Assembly: GCF_021602585.1 (NCBI RefSeq)
Contig: NZ_BQIP01000032.1
Location: 1-53,352, forward strand
Direction of reading: 5' to 3'
From: Pseudomonas faucium
GTDB taxonomy: Bacteria; Pseudomonadota; Gammaproteobacteria; Pseudomonadales; Pseudomonadaceae
Length of the DNA stretch: 53,352 nucleotides
Position numbers and translations under genes: made by a program
Part shown: piece by piece, positions 45,032 to 53,352 of the stretch
Numbering within the stretch: the first letter of the stretch is position 1
How the letters are laid out: each line of letters begins with the position of its first letter
The notes under the pieces: generated by a model
Told to the model about the DNA's origin: nothing
What the model saw: only the letters and a program-made list of their open reading frames with translations
The model's database searches: none

Positions 45032-47806
45032 TCAAGATTGTTGTATCAACAGATTGACCGGAAACTCCGCCAGTACCGCGCGCAACATCAGTTCCTTTGA
45101 AGGGCTGACAGCGGCACTTGGGAAAAGTCCCGTCGAGTTGGCAGGTGACAAGGCAAACGGCAGGATCACCCGGGTGTCGTCCCAGTTCTGCGCCGGGATC
45201 AACGGTGTCGTGGCGCCGCCCAGCAGGCCACTGGCCAGGCGTGGGGCGACGATGATGGCGCGCTGGCCTTCACCCAGGCGGGCGAATGCCAGCACCTGGT
45301 CGGCATGCCGGCCCTGCACGGTCAGTGGCAGGTAGGCGCCGCGGCGGAACAGTTCGGCATGGGCCTGGCGGCAGTCCAGCACACGGGCCACCAGGGCCTG
45401 TTTGATGCGCCCGTCGCGCCAGTGCGCGAGCAGCTCGGCCGGCGTGCTGGCGTCGTCCAGGGTGCGCCGCCTGCAAGCGTAGTCCACCGGCTGGCGGTTG
45501 TCCGGGTCGACCAGGCTGAAATCCCAGTACTCGTTGCCCTGGTACAGGTCGGGCACCCCCGGCACGGTCATGCGCAGCAGCGTCTGCACCAGGCCGTTGA
45601 GTGCGCCGGGGCAGGCGATCAATTGCGCGGCATCGGCCAGCGACTGGCGCAGCTGCTGGTTCTCGCGGGCGAGCAGCAGGCCATCGACATAGCCGGCGCA
45701 GGCGGCTTCATAGCCTTCGTTGGGGGCGTTCCAGCTGCTGCGCAGCTTGGCCTCGCGCAGGGCCTTCTGCTGCCACTGGCGGATGCGCGCGGCGTAGTGC
45801 TGCAGGGCGGCGCCATCGTTCAGGTCCAGGCCTAGCGGCCAGCTGCCGAGCAAGGTCTGCAACAGCAGCATCTCATCACCCGGGCTCGGCGCCAGGCCAT
45901 CGTCCAGTTGCTCGCGCAGCGGCGCGGCCAGCTCGCGCCAGTGCTCCATGCGGCTGGCCAGCCAGGGGCCGCGTTCGCTCAGCACCGCCAGGCGTGCGCG
46001 GGTGTCTTCGCCGCGCTTGTGGTCGTGGGTGGCGGTGGCCAGCAGGTTGTCGGGGAAGTCGCGCAGGCGGCGCTGGGCTTCGTTGTGGAAGTACTCAGGG
46101 CCGGCGCTGAAACGCTCGGCCTCGAAGCCCACATCGTTGCGCGACAACAGCCGCGCCGAGCGGTAGAAGGCAGTGTCTTCCACGGCCTTGGCCGCGCTCG
46201 GCGCGGTGAGCTGCTGGAAGCGCACGCAGGCATGGCGCAGGTGCTTGCGCGGGCGGCCAGGCGGCAGCTGGCGCCAGGGTTGGCCACCGAGCCAGTGCGC
46301 CAGCTGCTCGAGCAGTGGCCAGTCGGCTTCGGCGAGGTCCTGGCGGGCATCGGCCAGGGCCTGCTGGAAGAACTTCTCGTCCTCGGCCGGGCGGCCACAG
46401 GCGTTGAAGTAGGTGCGGTACACCGGGTAGTGCGCCACCAGCGCCTGCAGCGCCCGGCGGATGGCGCCGAGGGTCAGGTCGCGGGTCATCAGGTCGTCGC
46501 GGGCCACCTGCAACAGCGCCTGGGCCACCGATTCGCAGTCGCCGGCCAGGCTCGCGTTGAGCACCAGGTGGCGGGCCTGGCGCACTTCCTCGGCGAACGC
46601 CGGGCGCTCGCTCAGGGCGGCCCAGAGCTCGGTCAGCGGTGCCTCGCCGGCCGGGTCGTGCTGCAGCAGCGACACCTGGTTCATGAACTCGTAGCCGGTG
46701 GTGCCGTCGGTGAGCCAGTCGCGGTGCAGGTGCTCGCCCTGGCCGAGGATTTTTTCCACGTAGATCGGGAAGTGCTCCAGCGCCGCCGACAGGGGCCGCC
46801 TGGCGAGCAGCCCGGTGACCCGCCGGCGCAACTTGCGGCAGTAGCCGCGCGGGTCGGCCAGGCCGTCGATATGGTCGATGCGCAGGCCGTCCACCAGGCC
46901 GCGCTCGATCAGCTCGAACAGCTTGGCGTGGGTGGCCTCGAACACCACCGCGCGCTCCACCCGCAGGCCGCCCAGCTCGTTGATGTCGAAGAAGCGCCGC
47001 CAGTTGATGTCGTCGGCGGCGGTACGCCAGCTGGCCAGGCGGTAGGTCTGGCGCTCCAGCAGCAGGTGCAGGCGCTTGAAGCCGTTTTCGCAGCGGCTGT
47101 CGAAGGCCACCAGCGCCGATTCCAGGTCGGCGCCTTCAGCCACCAGGCGCGCCAGTTCGGCGTGCAACGGCACGGCGGCGGCCAGCGGCTCGGCGGCGTC
47201 GCTCAGGGCGGTGAAGTGCTCGGCCAGCGCCTGCAAGGCCGGCTCCGGGCTCAGGGAAAGGATCCAGCCGTAATCGACCGGGCAGATGGGGAAGCGGTGC
47301 TCATGGTGGGCCACCTGCAGCACGCCCTGCTGGGCGTCGAACTGCAGCGGCATCTCGCCGTTCTTCAGCACCAGGCCGTAGTCGTTGGCCAGGAACGGCA
47401 GCAGCAGTTGGCCCGCCAGCAGCGGGTCGCTGGAGTGCCACTGGATGTCGAAGAACTCGGCATAGGGGCTGCGCCGGCCCCAGGCCAGCAGGCTCTGCCA
47501 CCAGGGGTTGTCGGCGCCGCCGACAGCCATGTGGTTGGACACGGTATCGAGGATCAGGCCCATGCCGTGCTGGCGCAGGGCGGCCACCAGGCGCTGCAGC
47601 GCAGCCTCGCCGCCGAGCTCCGGGTTGACCTGGGTCGGGTCGACCACATCGTAGCCATGGCGTGAGCCGGCGCGGGCCTTGAGGATCGGCGAGGCATACA
47701 CATGGCTGATGCCCAGCTGGGCGAAGTAGGGCACCAGCGGCACGGCGTGGTCGAGGGTGAAGTCACTGTGAAATTGCAGGCGCAGGGTCGCGCTCAAGGG
47801 CTTCAT
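45032..47806 (-). CDS. treY: Malto-oligosyltrehalose synthase
   Basis: A 924-residue GH13 enzyme that turns the reducing-end glucose pair of malto-oligosaccharides into a trehalose unit. It begins with SATLRLQFHSDFTLDHAVPLVPYFAQLGISHVYASPI in parts, the TreY opening, then SRHGYDVVDPTQVNPELGG, nucleophile region GLRIDHIDGLADP and the C-terminal PGVPDLYQGNEYWDFSLVDPDNRQPVDY segments. Length fits the family. The start overlaps the malQ stop (ATGA). Works directly with TreZ. Confidence 0.95.
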   Translation of the reverse strand: MKPLSATLRLQFHSDFTLDHAVPLVPYFAQLGISHVYASPILKARAGSRHGYDVVDPTQVNPELGGEAALQRLVAALRQHGMGLILDTVSNHMAVGGADNPWWQSLLAWGRRSPYAEFFDIQWHSSDPLLAGQLLLPFLANDYGLVLKNGEMPLQFDAQQGVLQVAHHEHRFPICPVDYGWILSLSPEPALQALAEHFTALSDAAEPLAAAVPLHAELARLVAEGADLESALVAFDSRCENGFKRLHLLLERQTYRLASWRTAADDINWRRFFDINELGGLRVERAVVFEATHAKLFELIERGLVDGLRIDHIDGLADPRGYCRKLRRRVTGLLARRPLSAALEHFPIYVEKILGQGEHLHRDWLTDGTTGYEFMNQVSLLQHDPAGEAPLTELWAALSERPAFAEEVRQARHLVLNASLAGDCESVAQALLQVARDDLMTRDLTLGAIRRALQALVAHYPVYRTYFNACGRPAEDEKFFQQALADARQDLAEADWPLLEQLAHWLGGQPWRQLPPGRPRKHLRHACVRFQQLTAPSAAKAVEDTAFYRSARLLSRNDVGFEAERFSAGPEYFHNEAQRRLRDFPDNLLATATHDHKRGEDTRARLAVLSERGPWLASRMEHWRELAAPLREQLDDGLAPSPGDEMLLLQTLLGSWPLGLDLNDGAALQHYAARIRQWQQKALREAKLRSSWNAPNEGYEAACAGYVDGLLLARENQQLRQSLADAAQLIACPGALNGLVQTLLRMTVPGVPDLYQGNEYWDFSLVDPDNRQPVDYACRRRTLDDASTPAELLAHWRDGRIKQALVARVLDCRQAHAELFRRGAYLPLTVQGRHADQVLAFARLGEGQRAIIVAPRLASGLLGGATTPLIPAQNWDDTRVILPFALSPANSTGLFPSAAVSPSKELMLRAVLAEFPVNLLIQQS

Positions 47807-49872
47807 CGGTCACGCTCCCAGGCTTGTTCGCGGGCCTGGGCCAACAGCTCCAGGCGGCGTGCGGCATCGTCATCGTCGAGCAGTTCGCGCACCGGCGCGG
47901 CGAAGCGCCGGCGCCAGTTGGGGTGGCCTTCGGTGGTGCCGGGCAGGTTGGGTTGCTCATCGCTGCCCAGCAGGTCTTCAAGGGGGATCAGCACCAGCGG
48001 CGCGCGGGTGTGGCCGACGTAGCGGATGGCGGCATCGATCAGCGCGTCGTTGTCCGCCTGCGGGCCGTAGTTGGCTTCCAGGGTGCGGCGCAGGCCGTCG
48101 CGCTCCTTCTGCCGCTCGTGGCGCCAGTGCAGTTCGGTGGCGGCGTCGATCAGCTTCAGGCGCTGGCTCCAGTCGATGTCGCGGCTTTGCAGCCAGCCGG
48201 CCAGGGGCGCCAGGTCGTGGGTGCCGGTGGTGGCCAGGGCATCGTCCGGCCAGTCGAGAATCGGCTTGAAGTGCCCAGGCTGGGTCTGCTCGAAGGGCAG
48301 CACGCGCATGCCCAGCACGTGCTTGGCGGCCAGCGCTTCACGCAGGCCTTCGGGCACCGTGCCAAGGTCTTCGCCGAGGATGATCGCCTGGTGGCGCGCC
48401 GATTCCAGGGCCAGCAGGCGCAGCAGGTCCTGCAGCGGGTAATGCAGGTAGGCGCCTTCGCTGGGCTTGCAGCCGCGGGGGATCAGCCACAGGCGGCGTA
48501 GGCCCATCACATGGTCGATGCGCAGGCCGCCCGCGTGCGCAAGGTTGGCCCGCAGCATCTCGATGAAGGCGCGGTAGCCATTGCGCTTGAGGCCTTCGGG
48601 GGAGAAGGCGCAGATGCCCCAGTCCTGCCCCGAGCGGTTGAGGATGTCCGGTGGCGCGCCGACCTTGAGGTTGGCCAAGAGCTCGTCCTGGCGGCTCCAG
48701 GCCTGGCTGCCGGCACCGTCGGCGCCCACCGCCAGGTCGGCGATCAGGCCCACCGCCATGCCGTTGCTGCGCGCCGCTTCCTGGGCGCGTTGCAGGCTGC
48801 GGTCGGCCAGCCACTGGCAGAAGGCGTGGAACTCGACCTTGGCCGGGTAGGCGTTGGCGAAGGCTTCGACCTCGGGGTGGTAGGGGTCGTGCCAGGCGCT
48901 GGGCCAGTTGCGCCAGTCACCGCCCAGGCCGTGGTCCACGGCTTGCGCCTGCAGCACCTCGAAGCGGCAGTGGTGCTCCAGGGCCTGGCCGGCCGCGGCG
49001 CGGAAGCTGTCGAAGTCCTTGCGCAGCGGGTGGTCGCCCTGGCTGAAGTCCTGGTACAGCGCCTGCAGCAGGCTCAGGCGGGCGTTGGCGGCCCGAGGCC
49101 AGTCGACCAGCGGTTGCTGTTCCAGGTCTTCGAGGGCCTGCTCCAGGCCGCAGGCCTCGATGGCCATGCGCACGGCGCGCTCGCCTAGCACGGCGGCGGG
49201 GCTGGCATAGAGGGTGTTGAGCAGCAGGCGGCTGGAGGGCGAATAAGGGCTGTAGTGCAGTTGGTCAACCGCCGACAGGGCATGGATCGGGCTGATGGCC
49301 AGGGCATCGGCGCCGCGCTCGGCGGCGCTGCGTGCCAGTTGCTCCAGGGCCAGGCAGTCGCCGAAGCCGCCATCGCCGCTGCGCCGCAGGCTGTAGAGCT
49401 GCACGGCGAGGCCCCAGCAGCGTGGTGGTGGTGGTTGCACCGCGTCTTCCAGGCTGTGGCAGCGCGCAGGCGCCACGGCCAGGGTGAAGCGCTGGCCTTC
49501 GATTTCCACCTGGTGGTAGCCGACGGGCAACACACCGGGCAGGCGCGCCTGGCTGTCGAGGGCGACGTTGCGCTGGCTGCCATCTTCCAGGGTGCAACGC
49601 GCGGTGCTGGCGGGCTGGAAGTAGTGCGCCAAGGCCAGCGGCTGATCCACGTCGGCGGTCAGCAGTGGTGGCAGGTGCTGGCTGTCTTCGGCGGTTGCCA
49701 CCGCCTGTAGGCTGCTGTGCACCTCGTGGTCGTCGCCAGCCGGGTGGCCCAGGCCAGCGAGGACCTTGCGCAGCACCTCGTCGCTGACCTGTTGTGGCCG
49801 GTTGTTGGCATCGACCCAGTCGCGGGCAAGGCCCACGCGGGCGGCCAGGCGGTGCAGGGCGGTTTCGCTCAT
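47803..49872 (-). CDS. malQ: 4-alpha-glucanotransferase (amylomaltase)
   Basis: A 689-residue GH77 enzyme that shuffles malto-oligosaccharides between chains, recycling short products of TreY/TreZ and GlgX. The GH77 landmarks are present: SPYSPSSRLLLNTLY, nucleophile region GLRIDHVMGLRRLWLIPRG, IILGEDLGTVPEGLREAL and TGTHDLAPLAGW. The start at the ATG complement of 49870-49872 overlaps the treZ stop; the long frame upstream is a shadow of treZ. Length is near E. coli MalQ (694). Confidence 0.94.
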   Translation of the reverse strand: MSETALHRLAARVGLARDWVDANNRPQQVSDEVLRKVLAGLGHPAGDDHEVHSSLQAVATAEDSQHLPPLLTADVDQPLALAHYFQPASTARCTLEDGSQRNVALDSQARLPGVLPVGYHQVEIEGQRFTLAVAPARCHSLEDAVQPPPPRCWGLAVQLYSLRRSGDGGFGDCLALEQLARSAAERGADALAISPIHALSAVDQLHYSPYSPSSRLLLNTLYASPAAVLGERAVRMAIEACGLEQALEDLEQQPLVDWPRAANARLSLLQALYQDFSQGDHPLRKDFDSFRAAAGQALEHHCRFEVLQAQAVDHGLGGDWRNWPSAWHDPYHPEVEAFANAYPAKVEFHAFCQWLADRSLQRAQEAARSNGMAVGLIADLAVGADGAGSQAWSRQDELLANLKVGAPPDILNRSGQDWGICAFSPEGLKRNGYRAFIEMLRANLAHAGGLRIDHVMGLRRLWLIPRGCKPSEGAYLHYPLQDLLRLLALESARHQAIILGEDLGTVPEGLREALAAKHVLGMRVLPFEQTQPGHFKPILDWPDDALATTGTHDLAPLAGWLQSRDIDWSQRLKLIDAATELHWRHERQKERDGLRRTLEANYGPQADNDALIDAAIRYVGHTRAPLVLIPLEDLLGSDEQPNLPGTTEGHPNWRRRFAAPVRELLDDDDAARRLELLAQAREQAWERDR

Positions 49873-51611
49873 GGGCTCTCCTGGCCAGGGGCAAGCAGGC
49901 TGACCACGCAGCTGTAGGCCGACAGTGCGGTGTCTGGGTGCGTGGTGTCGCTGCTGTCGTAAAGGCGCCGTTCGGCGGCGGGCAAGGTGACTGCCTGGGG
50001 CGTGGGCGCAAGGTTCAGGTCGATGCGCAGGGTCTTGCCATCGCCCAGGCGCCAGCGTGCGGTCAGGGCCTTGTCGCCCAGCACGTCGGCGCCCAGCGCG
50101 CGGCTGCCGGGCAAGTGCGGGATCACATGGATGCGGCGCAGCGCCAGCAGCTGTTGATAGAGGCCGTGCCAACCGGCGATGACTTCCTGGCGCTGGGGCC
50201 GTGAAGCTTCGAAGGTCTGCTCGGCGTTGGGGTCGGGGATGCGTTCGCGCTGGGCCGGGTCGGCGAAGGCGTTGAAGTGGGCGAACTCGCCGCGCCGGCC
50301 TTCGCGCACGGCATCGGCCAGTTCGTCGTGGAAGTCGGTGAAGAACAGAAAGGGCCGGCAACTGCCGTCGTCGTCGCCCATGAACAGCAGCGGGATCATC
50401 GGCGCCAGCAGCAGCAGGCCAGTGGCTGCGCGCAGGGCCTGGGGCGGGCACAGGCGGGTGAGGCGCTCGCCCAGGGCGCGGTTGCCGATCTGGTCGTGGT
50501 TCTGCAGGAACAGCACGAACGAACTGGGCTCCAGGTGGCCGCTGGGCTCGCCGCGTGGTGTGCCGTGGCGGTTGGCCTGGCCCTGGAACACGAAGCCTTC
50601 GGCCAGGCAGCGGGCCAGCTTGTCGATCGGCCGCTGCTGGTAGTCGGCGTAGTAGCCTTCGGTTTCGCCGGTCAGCAATACGTGCAGGGCGTTGTGGCCA
50701 TCGTCGTTCCACTGCGCATCGAAGCCCTGTTCGAGCAAGGATGCCTGGTTGTGCTCGTTCTCCAGCACCAGCCACACGTGCCGGCCTGGCTCGATGGCGG
50801 CGCGCACACGCTGTGCCAGTTCGACGAGAAAGTCCGGTGCATCGATGGCGTGCACAGCGTCCAGGCGCAGGCCGTCGCAGCGGTATTCGCACAACCACAT
50901 CAGGGCATTCTGGATGAAGAACTCGCGCACTTCGGCGCGGCGAAAATCGATGGCGGCGCCCCAGGGCGTCTGCCGGTCCTCGCGAAAGAACGCGCTGGCG
51001 TACTGGTGCAGGTAGTTGCCGTCGGGGCCGAAATGGTTGTAGACCACGTCCACCAGCACCATCAGGCGCTGGCCGTGGGCTTGATCCACCAGCGCGCACA
51101 GTTGCTCGGGGCTGCCGTAGTTGTGCTGCGGTGCATAGGGCAGCACGCCGTCATAGCCCCAGTTGCGCTCGCCGGGGAACTGCCCGATGGGCATCAGCTC
51201 GATGGCGCTGATGCCAAGCTCGGCCAGGCGCGGCAACTGCCGGGCGACGCCGTCGTAGCCTTGCAGCACGCCGACGTGCAGTTCCTGGATCACCGCTTCG
51301 TGCCAGGGCCGGCCATGCCAGGGGTGTTGCCAGGCATAGGCCTGGGTGTCGACCACCTGGCTTGGGCCCTGCACCCCTTCGGGCTGGTAGCGCGAGGCCG
51401 GGTCGGCCACCTGCAACTGGCCATCGATGCGGTAGTGGTAGCGGTCCCCGGCCTGGCAGGGCGCCACGCCGGTGAACCAGCCATTGTCTTCGCGCAGCAG
51501 CTCGATTGCCGGCTGCTGCTGCAACTCCAAGCTCACGCTGCGCGCATCGGGCGCCCACAGGGCGAAGCGCGCCGACGTGGCGTCCAGAAGGTGTGCGCCA
51601 TGCCTGTGCAT
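49869..51611 (-). CDS. treZ: Malto-oligosyltrehalose trehalohydrolase
   Basis: A 580-residue GH13 enzyme that releases free trehalose from the TreY product. The N-terminal CBM48-like domain (ARFALWAPDARSVSLEL) precedes the catalytic barrel with VIQELHVGVLQGYDGVARQL, LVDVVYNHFGPDGNYL, nucleophile region GLRLDAVHAIDAPDF, VLENEHNQA and LQNHDQIGNRALGERL. The ATG complement of 51609-51611 has GGGGAG 6 bases upstream; an in-frame extension to 51698 lacks such support. It is 14 bases after glgA and overlaps malQ. Confidence 0.95.
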   Translation of the reverse strand: MHRHGAHLLDATSARFALWAPDARSVSLELQQQPAIELLREDNGWFTGVAPCQAGDRYHYRIDGQLQVADPASRYQPEGVQGPSQVVDTQAYAWQHPWHGRPWHEAVIQELHVGVLQGYDGVARQLPRLAELGISAIELMPIGQFPGERNWGYDGVLPYAPQHNYGSPEQLCALVDQAHGQRLMVLVDVVYNHFGPDGNYLHQYASAFFREDRQTPWGAAIDFRRAEVREFFIQNALMWLCEYRCDGLRLDAVHAIDAPDFLVELAQRVRAAIEPGRHVWLVLENEHNQASLLEQGFDAQWNDDGHNALHVLLTGETEGYYADYQQRPIDKLARCLAEGFVFQGQANRHGTPRGEPSGHLEPSSFVLFLQNHDQIGNRALGERLTRLCPPQALRAATGLLLLAPMIPLLFMGDDDGSCRPFLFFTDFHDELADAVREGRRGEFAHFNAFADPAQRERIPDPNAEQTFEASRPQRQEVIAGWHGLYQQLLALRRIHVIPHLPGSRALGADVLGDKALTARWRLGDGKTLRIDLNLAPTPQAVTLPAAERRLYDSSDTTHPDTALSAYSCVVSLLAPGQESP

Positions 51612-51625
51612 CTTCGACTCCCCGC

Positions 51626-53185
51626 TCAGTAGTGGCTGAACTGTGCCTGCTTGACCAGGTCCTCGTAGAGGCGGGCGTAGGGTTCGACCGCCTGGCACCA
51701 GTTGAACGGCTGGGTCATGGACAGGCAGCGCATGGCATTGAGCAGGTTCTTCTTCCCATAGATATAGAAGGCCCGGCTCAGCGCCTCGCGGTAGCTTTCC
51801 ACGGTCGATTCGTCGAACAGAAAACCCGTGACGCCGTTCTCGATGGTGTCGGCCAGCCCGCCGGTGTTGCGCGCCACCGGCAACGAACCGAAGCGCTGGG
51901 CGTACATCTGGCTCAGGCCGCAGGGCTCGTAGCGCGATGGCATGAGCAGGAAGTCGCTGCCGGCGAACATGCGCCGGGCATCGGTTTCGTTGAAGCCGAT
52001 GCGCACGCCGATGCGGCCCGGGTGGCGCAGCGCCAGTTCGCGCATGGCTTGTTCTTCTTCCGGCTCGCCGCGGCCGATGATGGCGATCTGGCCGCCTTGC
52101 TCGACGATGTAGTCGGCCACGCCCAGGGTCAGGTCCAGGCCCTTCTGGTACACCAGGCGCGAGACCACGGCGAACAACGGGCCGCTGGACGGTTCGAGTT
52201 CGAACAGGCGGCGCACCGCTTCGGCGTTGCGTGCCTTGCCCTCCCAGTCGTTGATGCTGAAATTGTGCTGCAGGTGGGTGTCGGTGGCCGAATCCCAGCT
52301 CTCATCGATGCCGTTGGGAATGCCGCCGAGCAGCCCTTGCTGGGCCTTGCTGGCGAGAAAGCCGTGCAGGCCGCAGCCGAATTCCGGGGTGGTGATTTCA
52401 CGGGCGTAGGTGGCGCTGACCGTGGTGATGTGGCTGGAGTAGGCAAGGCCGGCCTTGAGGAACGACAGCTTGCCGTAGAACTCCATGCCTTCCTGCTGCA
52501 TGGCATGGTCGGGGATCGCCAGCTCCGGGCTGCAGGCGCGGCTGTACACACCCTGGTAGGCCAGGTTGTGGATGGTGAACAGGGTCGGCGTATTCAGGCC
52601 GCGCCAGTGCATGTAGGCCGGGGCCAGGCCGGCAGGCCAGTCGTGGGCGTGCACCACTTCGGGCTTCCAGTGGATCTTGCCTTCGCCGGCAGCGATTTCG
52701 GCGGCGGCCAGGCCCAGGCGGGCGAAACGGATGTGGTTGTCGGGCCAGTCGCGACCGTTGTTGGCACCATAGGGCGTGCCGTCGCGCTGGTACAGCTCGG
52801 GGCAGATGAGCACGTAGATGACCAGGCCGTCGGCCATGTCCATGCGGCCGATCTTGCACGGCGGCAGGGCGGCGTGGCCACCGAGTTCGCCGACGATATG
52901 GATGGGGTTGTCGCTTTCCATCACCTGGCTGTAGCCGGGGATCAGTACCCGCACATCGTGCAGGTGCGCAAGGGCCCGGGGCAGTGCGGCGGAAACGTCG
53001 CCCAGGCCACCGGTTTTCACAAGGTCAGCGATCTCCGAAGTGACGAACAGGATCTTGCGCTTGTTCGGGTTGTGCTGGCGCTGGGCGCCGGGTGCCTTGG
53101 CTGTCGTGGCGAAGCCTGGGGTGAGGGGTTCGCGGTTTTCCGGGTTGAATGAATCTACGTGAGGTTCGACAGCGGCACTGATCAT
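51626..53185 (-). CDS. glgA: Glycogen/glucan synthase
   Basis: A 519-residue GT5 glucosyltransferase using ADP-glucose (or a similar donor) to extend alpha-1,4-glucan, or possibly to make maltose 1-phosphate. The ADP-glucose loop KTGGLGDV is followed by GLAPAYMHW, IPNGIDESWDSATD, VSRLVYQKGLDL and the C-terminal PSRYEPCGLSQMYAQRFGSLPVARNTGGLADTI in parts. About 41 extra residues, Pro/Asn-rich, precede the core and exceed the E. coli enzyme. The ATG complement of 53183-53185 has GGAGAG upstream. First gene of the minus-strand unit; no glgC lies in the window. Confidence 0.94.
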   Translation of the reverse strand: MISAAVEPHVDSFNPENREPLTPGFATTAKAPGAQRQHNPNKRKILFVTSEIADLVKTGGLGDVSAALPRALAHLHDVRVLIPGYSQVMESDNPIHIVGELGGHAALPPCKIGRMDMADGLVIYVLICPELYQRDGTPYGANNGRDWPDNHIRFARLGLAAAEIAAGEGKIHWKPEVVHAHDWPAGLAPAYMHWRGLNTPTLFTIHNLAYQGVYSRACSPELAIPDHAMQQEGMEFYGKLSFLKAGLAYSSHITTVSATYAREITTPEFGCGLHGFLASKAQQGLLGGIPNGIDESWDSATDTHLQHNFSINDWEGKARNAEAVRRLFELEPSSGPLFAVVSRLVYQKGLDLTLGVADYIVEQGGQIAIIGRGEPEEEQAMRELALRHPGRIGVRIGFNETDARRMFAGSDFLLMPSRYEPCGLSQMYAQRFGSLPVARNTGGLADTIENGVTGFLFDESTVESYREALSRAFYIYGKKNLLNAMRCLSMTQPFNWCQAVEPYARLYEDLVKQAQFSHY

Positions 53186-53352
53186 ACTTCTCTCCGTCCC
53201 TATGTTGTGGCCGGGTGCTGGCACCCGTTGCTCTTGTTTCGTTGTTGGTTTTCTCTGGTTCGTATCTTCGTAGTGCGGTCCTTGCCCCAGGGTCGTGCGC
53301 GCAGGCACGGCGCAATCGGCATTCCGGCCGAAGGCGAGTGAGCGGGTTGGGG
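53186..53352. other. glgA leader region, cut by the window edge
   Basis: It contains a short hairpin GGGTGC/GCACCC (about 53213-53226) and, on the minus strand, an A-rich stretch with AACAAC and AACAAG that loosely resembles CA motifs. No convincing promoter is visible, so it may lie beyond the edge. Confidence 0.35.

Noticed and set aside
47803-51099. 1098-residue open frame for malQ
   Set aside because: The N-terminal 409 residues are low-complexity Arg/Pro/Ala shadow of treZ; GH77 homology begins after the ATG at 49872.

Overview
The window looks like chromosome of a Pseudomonas putida-group bacterium. The evidence is high GC with Pseudomonas-style codon use, many copies of a palindromic REP element built on GCCGGCAAGCCGGC, a PrrF-type iron sRNA, a Pseudomonas-type leucine (liu) operon, a Csu pilus operon beside a bacteriophytochrome, and a two-armed GlgE/TreS-Mak/TreYZ trehalose and glucan locus. 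Most of it is ordinary core or near-core genome. The less usual signals are small: regulatory sites, RNA, short genes and gene ends.

Layout. 1-3000: the C-terminus of an IS110-type transposase, then an operon of two PepSY proteins, an OmpR-type regulator and a histidine kinase. 3000-9300: an HPP/CBS membrane protein, a LysR regulator divergent from prpE, a ZapE-type ATPase, a DUF465 protein and tRNA-Gln. 9270-14420 (minus strand): a bacteriophytochrome kinase, a single-domain receiver and a hybrid kinase. 14670-21000 (plus strand): a seven-gene Csu-type pilus operon that diverges from the phytochrome genes. 21100-24490: an M14 carboxypeptidase, a short sigma-4/DUF4880 hybrid protein with a Fur-box promoter, prrF, a DUF6124 protein and a LexA-like repressor. 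24595-32052: liuABCD (leucine/isovalerate catabolism), divergent from an acyl-CoA ligase across two LiuR-type operators. 32169-53185: glgE-treS/mak-glgB on the plus strand, and glgA-treZ-malQ-treY-DUF2934-glgX-EEP protein on the minus strand, meeting around an orphan autotransporter barrel gene.

How the genes work together. GlgA and GlgB build alpha-glucan, GlgX debranches it, and TreY/TreZ release trehalose from its ends. TreS-Mak turns trehalose into maltose 1-phosphate, which GlgE returns to glucan, so the locus encodes a closed glucan-trehalose cycle. A candidate AlgU (sigma-22) promoter before glgE suggests envelope or osmotic stress control. The liu genes convert isovaleryl-CoA to 3-hydroxy-3-methylglutaryl-CoA; the last enzyme (liuE) and the regulator (liuR) are not in the window. 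Three acyl-CoA genes (prpE, liuA and the ligase at 30382) carry A-rich motifs near their start codons that resemble Crc/Hfq sites.

REP pairs sit at the ends of most transcription units and are absent inside the pilus and liu operons. A 16-base REP remnant has merged with the end of the DUF2934 gene, and a different 34-bp inverted repeat lies between glgE and treS. All identifications rest on reading the sequence and on knowledge of the families; no search was run.
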